A stretch of 64,000 nt of DNA, taken from positions 62,001-126,000 of the forward strand of contig JADGRL010000002.1 in the NCBI GenBank assembly GCA_017880865.1, in the 5' to 3' direction. A model generated the notes under the pieces. It searched no databases and had not been told where the DNA came from. It worked only from the letters and a program-made list of their open reading frames with translations. Shown in pieces: positions 17,076 through 24,640 of this stretch. Within the stretch, counting starts at the first letter, position 1, and the number at the start of each line of letters is the position of its first letter. The position numbers and the translations under genes were made by a program. Source of the stretch: Gallionella sp. GTDB taxonomy: Bacteria; Pseudomonadota; Gammaproteobacteria; Burkholderiales; Gallionellaceae.

Positions 17076-17133
17076 ACGATCCTCTCCAAATTAAATGGTT
17101 ACCCGGTTAAGTCTCTCGGGCGTTGGTGAGTTG

Positions 17134-17203
17134 GCATCGTATTACCGGGGGCTTAGAACAAAAACCAAGAAATAACGATAAGCAAAGCAGAAAGTGGAAT
17201 ATC
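17134..17203 (-). promoter_or_regulatory. Shared sulfur-operon promoter region, ssu copy
   Basis: Gapless 70-bp counterpart of 11218-11287 with ten differences. The TTTTTG/TACGAT pair with 17-bp spacing and the AT-rich TTTGCTTATCGTTATTTC stretch upstream are kept, while most changes fall in the spacer. Such a poor -35 next to a conserved upstream block is what an activator-dependent promoter looks like. Confidence 0.65.
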
Positions 17204-17281
17204 GAGGTGGTGCTTGAGGTGTTGAGGGTGGGAGAGAGGAGGAAACAGAACGTTTCCCCTCTGTTTATACAGACAACAACA

Positions 17282-17758
17282 TTATTTAGCGTCAGCATCC
17301 TTTACACGAAAGCTGTCGTGGCAGCTCTTGCAAGTCTCGCCGAGCTTGCCGAATTGGGTTTTGATTGCGCCAATATCGCCTGTAGCAGCAACTTTTTGCA
17401 ATTCATTAGCCTCTTTGTTGAAAGCGGTCGCCACTTTTACTACTTCGTCATGTTTGTCAAAGAACTCCGGTTTCAAACGCGATTTTTTCCAACCGGTAGC
17501 CTGATCTGTACCGGGGCCGTAAAGCGCCCCCAAGCCCGAGTTCGCAACAGCAGCAATCGAATTTGCAGCCGCGATGACTTGATCCTTGTTGAATGTCTCA
17601 GGATGTTCGACGACTTGATTCTTGATCTTGGAGCAATTCCAGGCGGCAAAAGAATAGGCCGATTGACGGAACTTAACTTGTTGATCTTCAGCTTGCCCTG
17701 CGATTGCTGCAGTGTTTGCCGATGCGATAACTAATGCCAATGCTAATTTGAATTTCAC
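17282..17758 (-). CDS. Cytochrome c'-type protein
   Basis: 158 residues with a signal peptide (to about residue 20, AIA) and a single haem motif CKSCH at 143-147 near the C-terminus, the usual place in four-helix cytochromes c'. The helical core has W40 and the 'GDIGAIKTQFGKLGETCKSCH' ending of the family. Members bind NO or CO and may protect against nitrosative stress or carry electrons. It is 43 bp downstream of a cytochrome b561 gene, with which it is often paired, so the two may form a small membrane electron-transfer unit. Confidence 0.88.
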   Translation of the reverse strand: MKFKLALALVIASANTAAIAGQAEDQQVKFRQSAYSFAAWNCSKIKNQVVEHPETFNKDQVIAAANSIAAVANSGLGALYGPGTDQATGWKKSRLKPEFFDKHDEVVKVATAFNKEANELQKVAATGDIGAIKTQFGKLGETCKSCHDSFRVKDADAK

Positions 17759-17801
17759 TTGCGACTCCTTAACGGTTATAAAAAAGAAACGACCTGCAAA
17801 A

Positions 17802-18497
17802 CTACCAACTCTGTACGGCGGAAGGAGCCGCTTTTGCCGGAGTCAGATACTGCACTCCGCTACTTACGCCCCACGCCACTACTCCTGCGATCGCGAGTGC
17901 AAGCACTAAGCGATGTACGCCTATGTTTGACACTTCGATGGCCTGATCTTTAGGAACATGTTTCTTGCCTGTCAACATGGGGCGGACAAGATTGTGTTTC
18001 TTCACTCTGGCGTAAAACACGATCGCCGCGATATGCAATACCAGCAAAGCGGCCAGCACGTTAAAACCAAATGCATGCAAGCTGCTGAGTTTGTCGCTCA
18101 CTGATTTGCTCACCAGAGAAAACAGCGGTCCTTGAAATGCGATGTCATCATTGGCAAACAGTCCGGCTCCCACGAGTGTTGCCAAAACGCCCAGCAAGGC
18201 GATCACCGAAAGTGCTCCCAGAGGATTGTGACCGTGACCTTTCCACTGACCTTTCAGGTAAGCGTTGATCTTGGCAGGCGTGGGGAAAAAATTAGTGAAA
18301 CGCGCATGTGCCGAACCAACGAAGCCCCAAATGAGACGAAAAACCAGCAGTCCCAAAATCAGCACACCAATGCGTCCATGCCAATCAATCAGCGCACCAC
18401 CGATCTCACCCGTGATGACCGCAGACAAAACGGCGAGCGCCAGCAGCCAATGAAACAGGCGCAGGGGTAAATCCCAAACTTGAATAGCGATAGACAT
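17802..18497 (-). CDS. Cytochrome b561-family membrane protein
   Basis: 231 residues with about four hydrophobic helices and haem-ligand histidines in LRLFHWLLA (near residue 16), DWHGRIGVL, SLHAFGFNVL and LVLHIAAIVFY. This matches the di-haem cytochrome b561 family (Ni/Fe-hydrogenase-like cytochrome b group). It passes electrons between the quinone pool and periplasmic cytochromes. It is followed by the cytochrome c' gene. The region 18498-18755 upstream shows only a hairpin (18665-18689) and no gene. Confidence 0.9.
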   Translation of the reverse strand: MSIAIQVWDLPLRLFHWLLALAVLSAVITGEIGGALIDWHGRIGVLILGLLVFRLIWGFVGSAHARFTNFFPTPAKINAYLKGQWKGHGHNPLGALSVIALLGVLATLVGAGLFANDDIAFQGPLFSLVSKSVSDKLSSLHAFGFNVLAALLVLHIAAIVFYARVKKHNLVRPMLTGKKHVPKDQAIEVSNIGVHRLVLALAIAGVVAWGVSSGVQYLTPAKAAPSAVQSW

Positions 18498-18664
18498 TGT
18501 TGATCTCCATTTAAAATGACTCTAATGCAGGGGAAGAACAGCACATCCCGTGCCACCTCATGAACGGAGGCGGTAACACAAAATAACTAGCTGATAGTTA
18601 AGGGAGTTGAGCTTAATCAACGAAATAATTGCTTGCTCACACGTGCCCCGCATTGCTTTGCAAA

Positions 18665-18689
18665 CAACAGCCATGTTGATTGGCTGTTG
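18665..18689 (-). terminator. Hairpin, weak terminator candidate
   Basis: CAACAGCCA and TGGCTGTTG form a 9-bp stem with a 7-base loop about 65 bp past the lipoprotein stop. The U tract that follows on the minus strand is poor, so termination is uncertain. Confidence 0.4.
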
Positions 18690-18755
18690 CCTGCGCAGCA
18701 GTTTCGGTCATTTATTTGGCTTGATAACTAGCGAATCACGCTTCCAGCAGCAACA

Positions 18756-19493
18756 TTAGCGAGCAGGAGTCTGGGTATCTTCGGTATGGTCAAGCGCAAA
18801 GCAATACAGCAATCCGGCACCGCCTGTTTTGACCAGATTTTCCTGGCTGCAACCGCGGCTGGCGTGCGCAGAATTCCACGAGATATTTCCGCCGCCGGTA
18901 CGGTCGAAGTGACCGACTTGTGCCGAACCATCGGCGCTATTGCTGGTGTAGTTCTGGCAAGTATGATCAGCCGTGCCGGTAAATGCGCGGCCATCCGGTA
19001 GAGATCCGGTCAGGATATCGTGCTCGTTAGGAATATCGCCCGCACCTTTCACTAGCGTATTTTTTTCAGTCAGCGCAGTGGTGCGGCTCAAGTTGTTACC
19101 CAGTCTGGCGGAGTCGAGCAAATCGCCATGCAAGTCGGCAACATCTTTTGCAATCTTAACGCCGCGTACGTTATACCAGGGACCGGCACCGATGCGATCA
19201 CGCGCATTGATCGCGGGCTGTCCATTGTCTGCTTGTGTGCTGAGATAGGCGTGCCAGGTTTTATTGCCCACACCAACCGCCGTTGCCAGCTTCTGGCAAT
19301 GCGCATCGGCACCCGCCAGCCCCCCCAGATCGGCACCCTTGCCAGCGCCGACACTGGTGACAAAAAAGCCCAGCGGCTGTGTTGGTTTGGCTTGTGGTTG
19401 AGGTGCTGGTAATTGTGGTGCAGGCTGTTGCGTGGAGCAACCGATCAAGACGCTCGATAGTAATGCGGACATTAGTAATGTATTTGTGTTCAT
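18756..19493 (-). CDS. Lectin-like secreted lipoprotein
   Basis: A 245-residue lipoprotein with a lipobox ending in C19 (LIGC), a Pro/Gln-rich linker (20-40) and a globular domain. The domain contains FFVTSVGAGKGADLGGLAGADAHCQKLA, TWHAYLST and, near the end, NSAHASRGCSQENL. This pattern is seen in proteins annotated as lectin-like or DUF1554-type; their function is largely unknown. Its own cysteines could form disulfides. It lies between the PepSY gene and the cytochrome b561 gene on the same strand. It is probably anchored in the outer or inner membrane facing the periplasm. Confidence 0.72.
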   Translation of the reverse strand: MNTNTLLMSALLSSVLIGCSTQQPAPQLPAPQPQAKPTQPLGFFVTSVGAGKGADLGGLAGADAHCQKLATAVGVGNKTWHAYLSTQADNGQPAINARDRIGAGPWYNVRGVKIAKDVADLHGDLLDSARLGNNLSRTTALTEKNTLVKGAGDIPNEHDILTGSLPDGRAFTGTADHTCQNYTSNSADGSAQVGHFDRTGGGNISWNSAHASRGCSQENLVKTGGAGLLYCFALDHTEDTQTPAR

Positions 19494-19540
19494 ATATTTT
19501 CTCTTTGCTTGTGATGGTTAAAATTTAATTGCGGCAATAT

Positions 19541-21154
19541 TTATCCGGCCTGATTCTCTATAGCTAATTTGTCCTGTTCGCCAACTTGAAGCCGTCCTTC
19601 TTGGTGATCTCTGTGTGGCTTGCGGCGAAAAGTAAGCGAGAGACGCTTCCAGCCGATCACCGCTGCTGTCACGCTGAGCGTTAAGCCCAGTAGCACCCAC
19701 GTCAGCATCCACGCATCCCACAGTGGTCGCTGGTATAGCCAACCGAAATCCCAGTGATGCAAGGCGGAATATAACCAGCGGAATACACGACGGCTGCTAT
19801 CTTGCTTGGCTAACAGGCGGCCATCCTGCGGGTCGATATAAAGGTGGGTGCCCGCTGCATCGTCCAGCTCGACGAGCAGCACTGGCAGTGGCCTGTCTGC
19901 CACGTCACGATGCAAGCGCAAGTAGTAATAGCTGTCGTATTTATGCAAGAGCGTTTGCGTTGAGACCGGAATATCACCCGCGATGCGATGCACGGCGGCG
20001 AGTAACGATGCATCGCTAAAGCCTGATGCGATGTTGTTTGCCCGTGGCAAACGGCGACCATCCCGGGTAAGTTCCAACTGCACGGTTTCATTGCCCAGAC
20101 GTCGCCAAAGCAGTTCCACGATCTCGGCTTCATTGACGCCGGAGACACGAGGTTCTGCGCGCCAGGATTTCGCCAGAGCCGGGTCATCACCTCCGAAATA
20201 ACGAACTAACTCTGCTTTGCTTGGATTTGCGGGGGAGAATAATTGCCAGGGATTACCGCTCAGAAATCCGCTGAGCCCCCATGTGAGTGCCAGCACGCCG
20301 CCGATCAGACCTCCCCAGAAATGCCACTTGAACCAAAAGTTGCGGTACGGATGCACCCGACCTTCGGAGTAAGTCTTCTTGCCGAACAGACCCGGGCGCC
20401 AGCGCAACCAGCCGACGATCAGGCCGGTGAGCGAAGCCACTACGGTAGCAAAGCCTGTCCAGGTCAGCACGTCGGCACGGGATTCTCCCAGACCGATCAA
20501 GTCCAACGGTCGAAACAAATGCACCCAGTTACCTGTCCAGTAAAGGCCGCGTTCGATACGGGTCGAGGCACTGACGACTTCTCCAGTGCGTGCCGAAATC
20601 AGTAGCTCGCTGCCAGCGCCATCGCCCACCGCGATGCGGTGGAACGGGCGCAAGGCTTCTTGATTGCGCAGAATGGCTGGCTTTTCAATGGTTTCGATAA
20701 AGTTAAAATTGACAGCCGCATTATCTGAATCGGCAACATGCTTGCTCACCCAGTTGGCGGCGATTTTCAATGCCTGCTCAGCAGAGGTTTGATGCAAAGA
20801 GCCATCGGCTGCAGACAAAGCAAAGCGCTGGCCCTTGCTATCTTCGATCAGCCACAGTGGCTCTCCGGCCTGCGATAACAATCTGGCTTCAACGATTTGG
20901 TTCGTTCCCTGTCCGCCATCAATTTTTTTGCCGGCCAATTCTTTACGCTGAGTTGCGCTACGTTCCCATGCCTCACCCGCACTGAGCCAATTGCTTTCAG
21001 GTTGCAACAAGTCAGCGCTGGCAAGTTGTTGCGCACGGCTGGGGCTTGTCGGATCGGCATACATAATTACCAGCCCGGAGAAAAACCACAGCAACATAAA
21101 CAGAGCTAGCGCGATGCCAACCCAACGGTGAACTTCAAATAACAAACGTTTCAT
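19541..21154 (-). CDS. PepSY-associated transmembrane protein
   Basis: 537 residues with the N-terminal helix typical of the PepSY_TM family (LLFEVHRWVGIALALFMLLWFFSGLVIMY), PepSY-like periplasmic domains, and further helices with FKWHFWGGLIGGVLALTWGLSGF and ALHHWDFGWLY. Conserved histidines in the helices suggest haem b binding. Related proteins serve as inner-membrane reductases, for example in ferric-siderophore reduction. The start at 21154 is chosen at MKRLLFEVHRW; an upstream start would add 20 residues. Whether it reduces iron or feeds the nearby cytochromes is not shown by the sequence. Confidence 0.82.
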   Translation of the reverse strand: MKRLLFEVHRWVGIALALFMLLWFFSGLVIMYADPTSPSRAQQLASADLLQPESNWLSAGEAWERSATQRKELAGKKIDGGQGTNQIVEARLLSQAGEPLWLIEDSKGQRFALSAADGSLHQTSAEQALKIAANWVSKHVADSDNAAVNFNFIETIEKPAILRNQEALRPFHRIAVGDGAGSELLISARTGEVVSASTRIERGLYWTGNWVHLFRPLDLIGLGESRADVLTWTGFATVVASLTGLIVGWLRWRPGLFGKKTYSEGRVHPYRNFWFKWHFWGGLIGGVLALTWGLSGFLSGNPWQLFSPANPSKAELVRYFGGDDPALAKSWRAEPRVSGVNEAEIVELLWRRLGNETVQLELTRDGRRLPRANNIASGFSDASLLAAVHRIAGDIPVSTQTLLHKYDSYYYLRLHRDVADRPLPVLLVELDDAAGTHLYIDPQDGRLLAKQDSSRRVFRWLYSALHHWDFGWLYQRPLWDAWMLTWVLLGLTLSVTAAVIGWKRLSLTFRRKPHRDHQEGRLQVGEQDKLAIENQAG

Positions 21155-21374
21155 CTGGATTACCTCGATCAGAAATTTGGGATACAAAAACCCTGGAGGC
21201 GTAAGCGGCCTCAAGACCTTATGTACATCAGCAATTACGATGCCACGTCGAGGATACCGCGCATGCCGCGACCAGTAAGGGGGTGTGCAGATTGACGTGG
21301 AGCGGACTGCTGTTATTCGGGCAGTCGATATGCGCCAGCTGCTGCAAACGAAGCAGCACTACGGTGCGGCTCTG

Positions 21375-22058
21375 TTACAACCCGGAAATATAATTCGACA
21401 GTGAGTCAATCTCGGTATCGTTCAGGGATTTGGCAATGATGTTCATCACACCGTTCGGGCTATTATTGCGCGCGCCATTTCTCCAATTGCGAAGCTGCTC
21501 GCGCAAATAGATTCTGTGCTGGCCGCCGATTACCGGGCGCGTTTCAGCAGGGGAACTTTTCCCTTTTCCGGCTTCTCCGTGGCAACTTTGGCACGGCAAG
21601 ATATTTCTCGTCATATCGCCACGCGTAAAAATATCCATGGCGAACTGATTACCTCCCGTGCCGTCCCCTTGCATGGTGGGATTGCTGGCAAAATAGGCGG
21701 CGATGTCCGCCAAGTCATTTTCCGTCAGTCCTTCGGCCATAACATTCATGATGGGATGTTTGCGCCTGCCGGTTTGGAAGTCCTTGAGCTGTTTTACAAT
21801 GTATTCGGCATACTGCCCGGCGAGCTTGGGAAATGACGGCGAGCTGCTGATGCCGTTCACGCCGTGACACTCCTGACAATTTTCAGCCTGTGTTTTTTTC
21901 TTGCCTGCGGTCGCATCGCCAGTGCCGATACGCTGTTCGTCTGCCGCTGCGTTATCGTCGTATGATAGTGAGTCAGCAGCTGCGACAGGGGCAACAAGCA
22001 GGCAAGCGATCAGCAATAAATAGCTTTCCCGTGAGTGACGCAAGGAAATGCTTACCAA
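21375..22058 (-). CDS. Di-haem cytochrome c (c4-like)
   Basis: 227 residues with a signal peptide (to about 28) and two haem motifs, CQECH (61-65) and CQSCH (156-160), in two similar domains of about 95 residues, each with a later methionine suitable as an axial ligand (MNVMAEGLT and MNIIAKSLN). This is the cytochrome c4 arrangement. It is a periplasmic electron carrier to terminal oxidases. Its start overlaps the stop of the peroxiredoxin gene by 7 bp, so the two are co-translated. Confidence 0.9.
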   Translation of the reverse strand: MVSISLRHSRESYLLLIACLLVAPVAAADSLSYDDNAAADEQRIGTGDATAGKKKTQAENCQECHGVNGISSSPSFPKLAGQYAEYIVKQLKDFQTGRRKHPIMNVMAEGLTENDLADIAAYFASNPTMQGDGTGGNQFAMDIFTRGDMTRNILPCQSCHGEAGKGKSSPAETRPVIGGQHRIYLREQLRNWRNGARNNSPNGVMNIIAKSLNDTEIDSLSNYISGL

Positions 22059-22645
22059 TTCTCGGATTTTTTAGCATCCGCAATGTGTTGAACTATATCC
22101 AGCGATTTGGCAACGTTGGCGGCGGGAGCAAGGCCAGTCAATGTCGCCGCGATCTTGCCATCGGGAGTGATGATGAACGTCGTGCGCTCGGCAAAGCCGT
22201 GGTTGATTTCAATGCCGCGAGTGTCCTTCTTGCCGGGCGCAGCATCGCGCACCGTCAACTCATAGGACTTGGCGATTTTGCCATCCGCATCCGATGCTAC
22301 GGCAACTTTACCCGCGCAGTAATTCGCATCCGCCGAGAAATCATTGAGTCTGTCGATGCTGTCGAGCGACACCCCGATCACCGATGCTCCGACGGCAGAG
22401 AACTTTTCTTGATTGAGCGAGAATTCATGCGCCTGAATATTGCATCCGCCCGTGTAGGCGGATGGGTAGAAGTAGACGACGACCGGGCCTTTGTTCAGCG
22501 CCTCTTTCAGCGAGTAGCTAAATGCTTTTCCAGCCAGCGAAGCCTCCGCCTTAAAGTCGGGGGCGGATACTCCTTCCGGCAAGGCGGCGAGTGCGAATTG
22601 CGCCAGCGCACCCGACAATAAACAACCCAATAATAAGCGTTTCAT
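22052..22645 (-). CDS. Periplasmic peroxiredoxin (BCP/AhpC-TSA type)
   Basis: 197 residues with a signal peptide (ending ALA near residue 20) and a thioredoxin fold. The peroxidatic cysteine is in PSAYTGGC, matching PxxxTxxC of peroxiredoxins, and a second cysteine (NYCAGKV) may act as the resolving residue. It reduces peroxides outside the cytoplasm. The neighbours on both sides are c-type cytochromes, so electrons could come from the respiratory pool; that is inference. Confidence 0.88.
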   Translation of the reverse strand: MKRLLLGCLLSGALAQFALAALPEGVSAPDFKAEASLAGKAFSYSLKEALNKGPVVVYFYPSAYTGGCNIQAHEFSLNQEKFSAVGASVIGVSLDSIDRLNDFSADANYCAGKVAVASDADGKIAKSYELTVRDAAPGKKDTRGIEINHGFAERTTFIITPDGKIAATLTGLAPAANVAKSLDIVQHIADAKKSENW

Positions 22646-22676
22646 GGTGTTCCTTTCTAACTTGCGAATGAGGTGA

Positions 22677-23066
22677 CTATTTTTTCTCTTTGTCTTTTTT
22701 ATAGACGCGATGACAAGCCTTGCACGTCTTGGCCAGTGTTGTTGCCGCTACGGTCGCGTTATCGAAATCTTTTGCCGCTACGTATTTTTCAATGGCGATG
22801 GACAGGTCTTTACTATCTTTTGACCAATCTACCGCGTCTGTCGCGTTGCCTTTGTGCACATAATAGTCCTCAACTTCGCCAAACATATCTTCCAGCTCTT
22901 TTACATCCTCGTTGGCACCTTGAGCATTCTGAACCCCTATATTTTTAGACAGGCTCTTTTGCCTGTCTTCCATGGTCTGCATGTAATCTTCATCTATGGT
23001 GACTTGAGCGGCGCTTGCGCCACCTGTCATCACGATTAAACTAAAACCTAACATCAACGTACGCAT
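22677..23066 (-). CDS. Small mono-haem cytochrome c
   Basis: 129 residues counted from MRTLMLGFSL, which begins a signal peptide cleaved after ASAA. One haem motif CKACH lies at 115-119, near the C-terminus after a helical domain, as in cytochrome c'/c556-like proteins. An upstream in-frame start would add 13 residues ahead of the signal sequence and is less likely. It is 31 bp from the peroxiredoxin gene and probably in the same unit. The lysine-rich tail (KKDKEKK) is a minor oddity. Confidence 0.82.
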   Translation of the reverse strand: MRTLMLGFSLIVMTGGASAAQVTIDEDYMQTMEDRQKSLSKNIGVQNAQGANEDVKELEDMFGEVEDYYVHKGNATDAVDWSKDSKDLSIAIEKYVAAKDFDNATVAATTLAKTCKACHRVYKKDKEKK

Positions 23067-23166
23067 ACTGATTTGATCCATCTTTCTAAAACAGGTGAAG
23101 CCCAAACAAGGAAGTAGCTCGGAAGTTTTAAATTCCGGGCTACTTTGCTAGTGCAACGAAGCTCGG

Positions 23167-24609
23167 TCAGGCGAGTAGGTCTTTGATGACCTCTCCGAAA
23201 ACAACCGTAGGACGCTCCGATCTACCATCGTGCAAGAAGGTGGTCTTTAGATGGTTCAGTCCCAATAGTTGCAGCACGGTGGCGTGCAAGTCGTAAGTGT
23301 CGACCGTCTTGCCAATCGACTGCAAACCGATCTCGTCGGTTGCACCGAATGTAGTGCCGGACTTGACTCCGCCGCCCACCATCCATTGCGTGTAGCCCCA
23401 CGGATTATGGTCGCGCCCGTCACCGCTTTCACCCCAAGGTGTGCGGCCAAATTCAGATGCCCACACCACCAAAGTCGTATCCAGCAGGCCACGCTCTTTC
23501 AAATCAGCCAGCAGTGCTGCAATCGGCTTGTCGACCATGCGGGCATTCTTGCTGTGATTGTCTTCAAGCTTGTTGTGCGCATCCCAGCCCAAGGCAGCGT
23601 CAACGCCTACTGCCGGCCCGGAAACCACCTGAATAAAACGCACACCGCGTTCTGTCAGACGGCGGGCGCGCAACAACACTTGCCCGTAACTCTTGGTCGC
23701 TTCATCGTTCAAGCCGTAGGCTTCTTTGGTGGCTTCGGACTCTTTACTCAAATCCACTGCTTCCGGTGCAGAGGTCTGCATACGATCCGCCAGTTCATAG
23801 GAACGGATGCGTGCTTGCAGTTCCGTATCTTCGGGGTAATACCCGGCCCGTTTTTCATTCAATCGTTTCAGCAAGTCTAGTGAGTTGCGCTGCTCTACTT
23901 TCGCTATTGAGCCGGGGCGCGCCAGATTAAAAATCGGGGAGTCTCCGGGGCGGAAGGCAACGCCTTGGTATACGGCCGGAAGAAAACCCGAACTCCAGTT
24001 CACCGAACCGGCACGCGGCTCTTGGTTGTTGTTGTACAGCACGACATAAGAAGGCAAATCGCGGTTGGCTGATCCCAGTGCGTAGCTCACCCATGCACCC
24101 AACGAGGGGCGGCCCGGATTCACATCGCCCGTGTTCAATTTGAGGATGGAAATGTCATGCGTTGCGCCCACGGTCACGCTGGATTTGATGAAGGCGATCT
24201 TGTCGGCATGCTGCGACAGATTTGGCAGCAAATCGGAGAAATAGGCACCGCTTTCGCCGTATTGTTTCCAGCTACGTTTGTCCGAAACAAAAAGCTTGGT
24301 GATACCGCCTTGGGTGCTGGTCTTGATCCCTTTCAGGAACGATTCGGGTATCGGCTGTCCGGCAAGTTTTATCAGCTCGGGTTTGTAGTCGTACAAGTCC
24401 AGCGTGCTGGGTGCGCCGTCCATGTGCAGCCAGATGACGGTTTTCACTTTCGCCGGGAAGTGCGGGCTTTTCGGGGCGAGCGGATCGACCAGATCGGCAG
24501 CGGAAGCGGCGGAAAATAAACCTCCGTTGGGCAGGAAGCCGCTGAGCGCAACACCGCCCAGACCGATGCCCGCTTTAAGTAAAAAATCTCGACGCGATTG
24601 ATTGTTCAT
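23167..24609 (-). CDS. DUF1501 domain protein with Tat signal
   Basis: A 480-residue exported protein. It starts with a twin-arginine signal (SRRDFLLKAGIGLGGVAL) and belongs to the sulfatase-like DUF1501 family: VIWLHMDGAPSTLDLYDYKP, ATHDISILKLNTGD, VVWASEFGRTPWGESGDGRDHNPWG. The aspartates and histidines in these motifs suggest metal binding. DUF1501 genes are classically paired with DUF1549/DUF1553 genes, as here (31 bp downstream of 24641-26965). They are abundant in planctomycetes and less common in betaproteobacteria. The biochemical function is unknown. Confidence 0.85.
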   Translation of the reverse strand: MNNQSRRDFLLKAGIGLGGVALSGFLPNGGLFSAASAADLVDPLAPKSPHFPAKVKTVIWLHMDGAPSTLDLYDYKPELIKLAGQPIPESFLKGIKTSTQGGITKLFVSDKRSWKQYGESGAYFSDLLPNLSQHADKIAFIKSSVTVGATHDISILKLNTGDVNPGRPSLGAWVSYALGSANRDLPSYVVLYNNNQEPRAGSVNWSSGFLPAVYQGVAFRPGDSPIFNLARPGSIAKVEQRNSLDLLKRLNEKRAGYYPEDTELQARIRSYELADRMQTSAPEAVDLSKESEATKEAYGLNDEATKSYGQVLLRARRLTERGVRFIQVVSGPAVGVDAALGWDAHNKLEDNHSKNARMVDKPIAALLADLKERGLLDTTLVVWASEFGRTPWGESGDGRDHNPWGYTQWMVGGGVKSGTTFGATDEIGLQSIGKTVDTYDLHATVLQLLGLNHLKTTFLHDGRSERPTVVFGEVIKDLLA

Positions 24610-24640
24610 GTTGATTCCTTTTTTGAATGACTATCTATTA

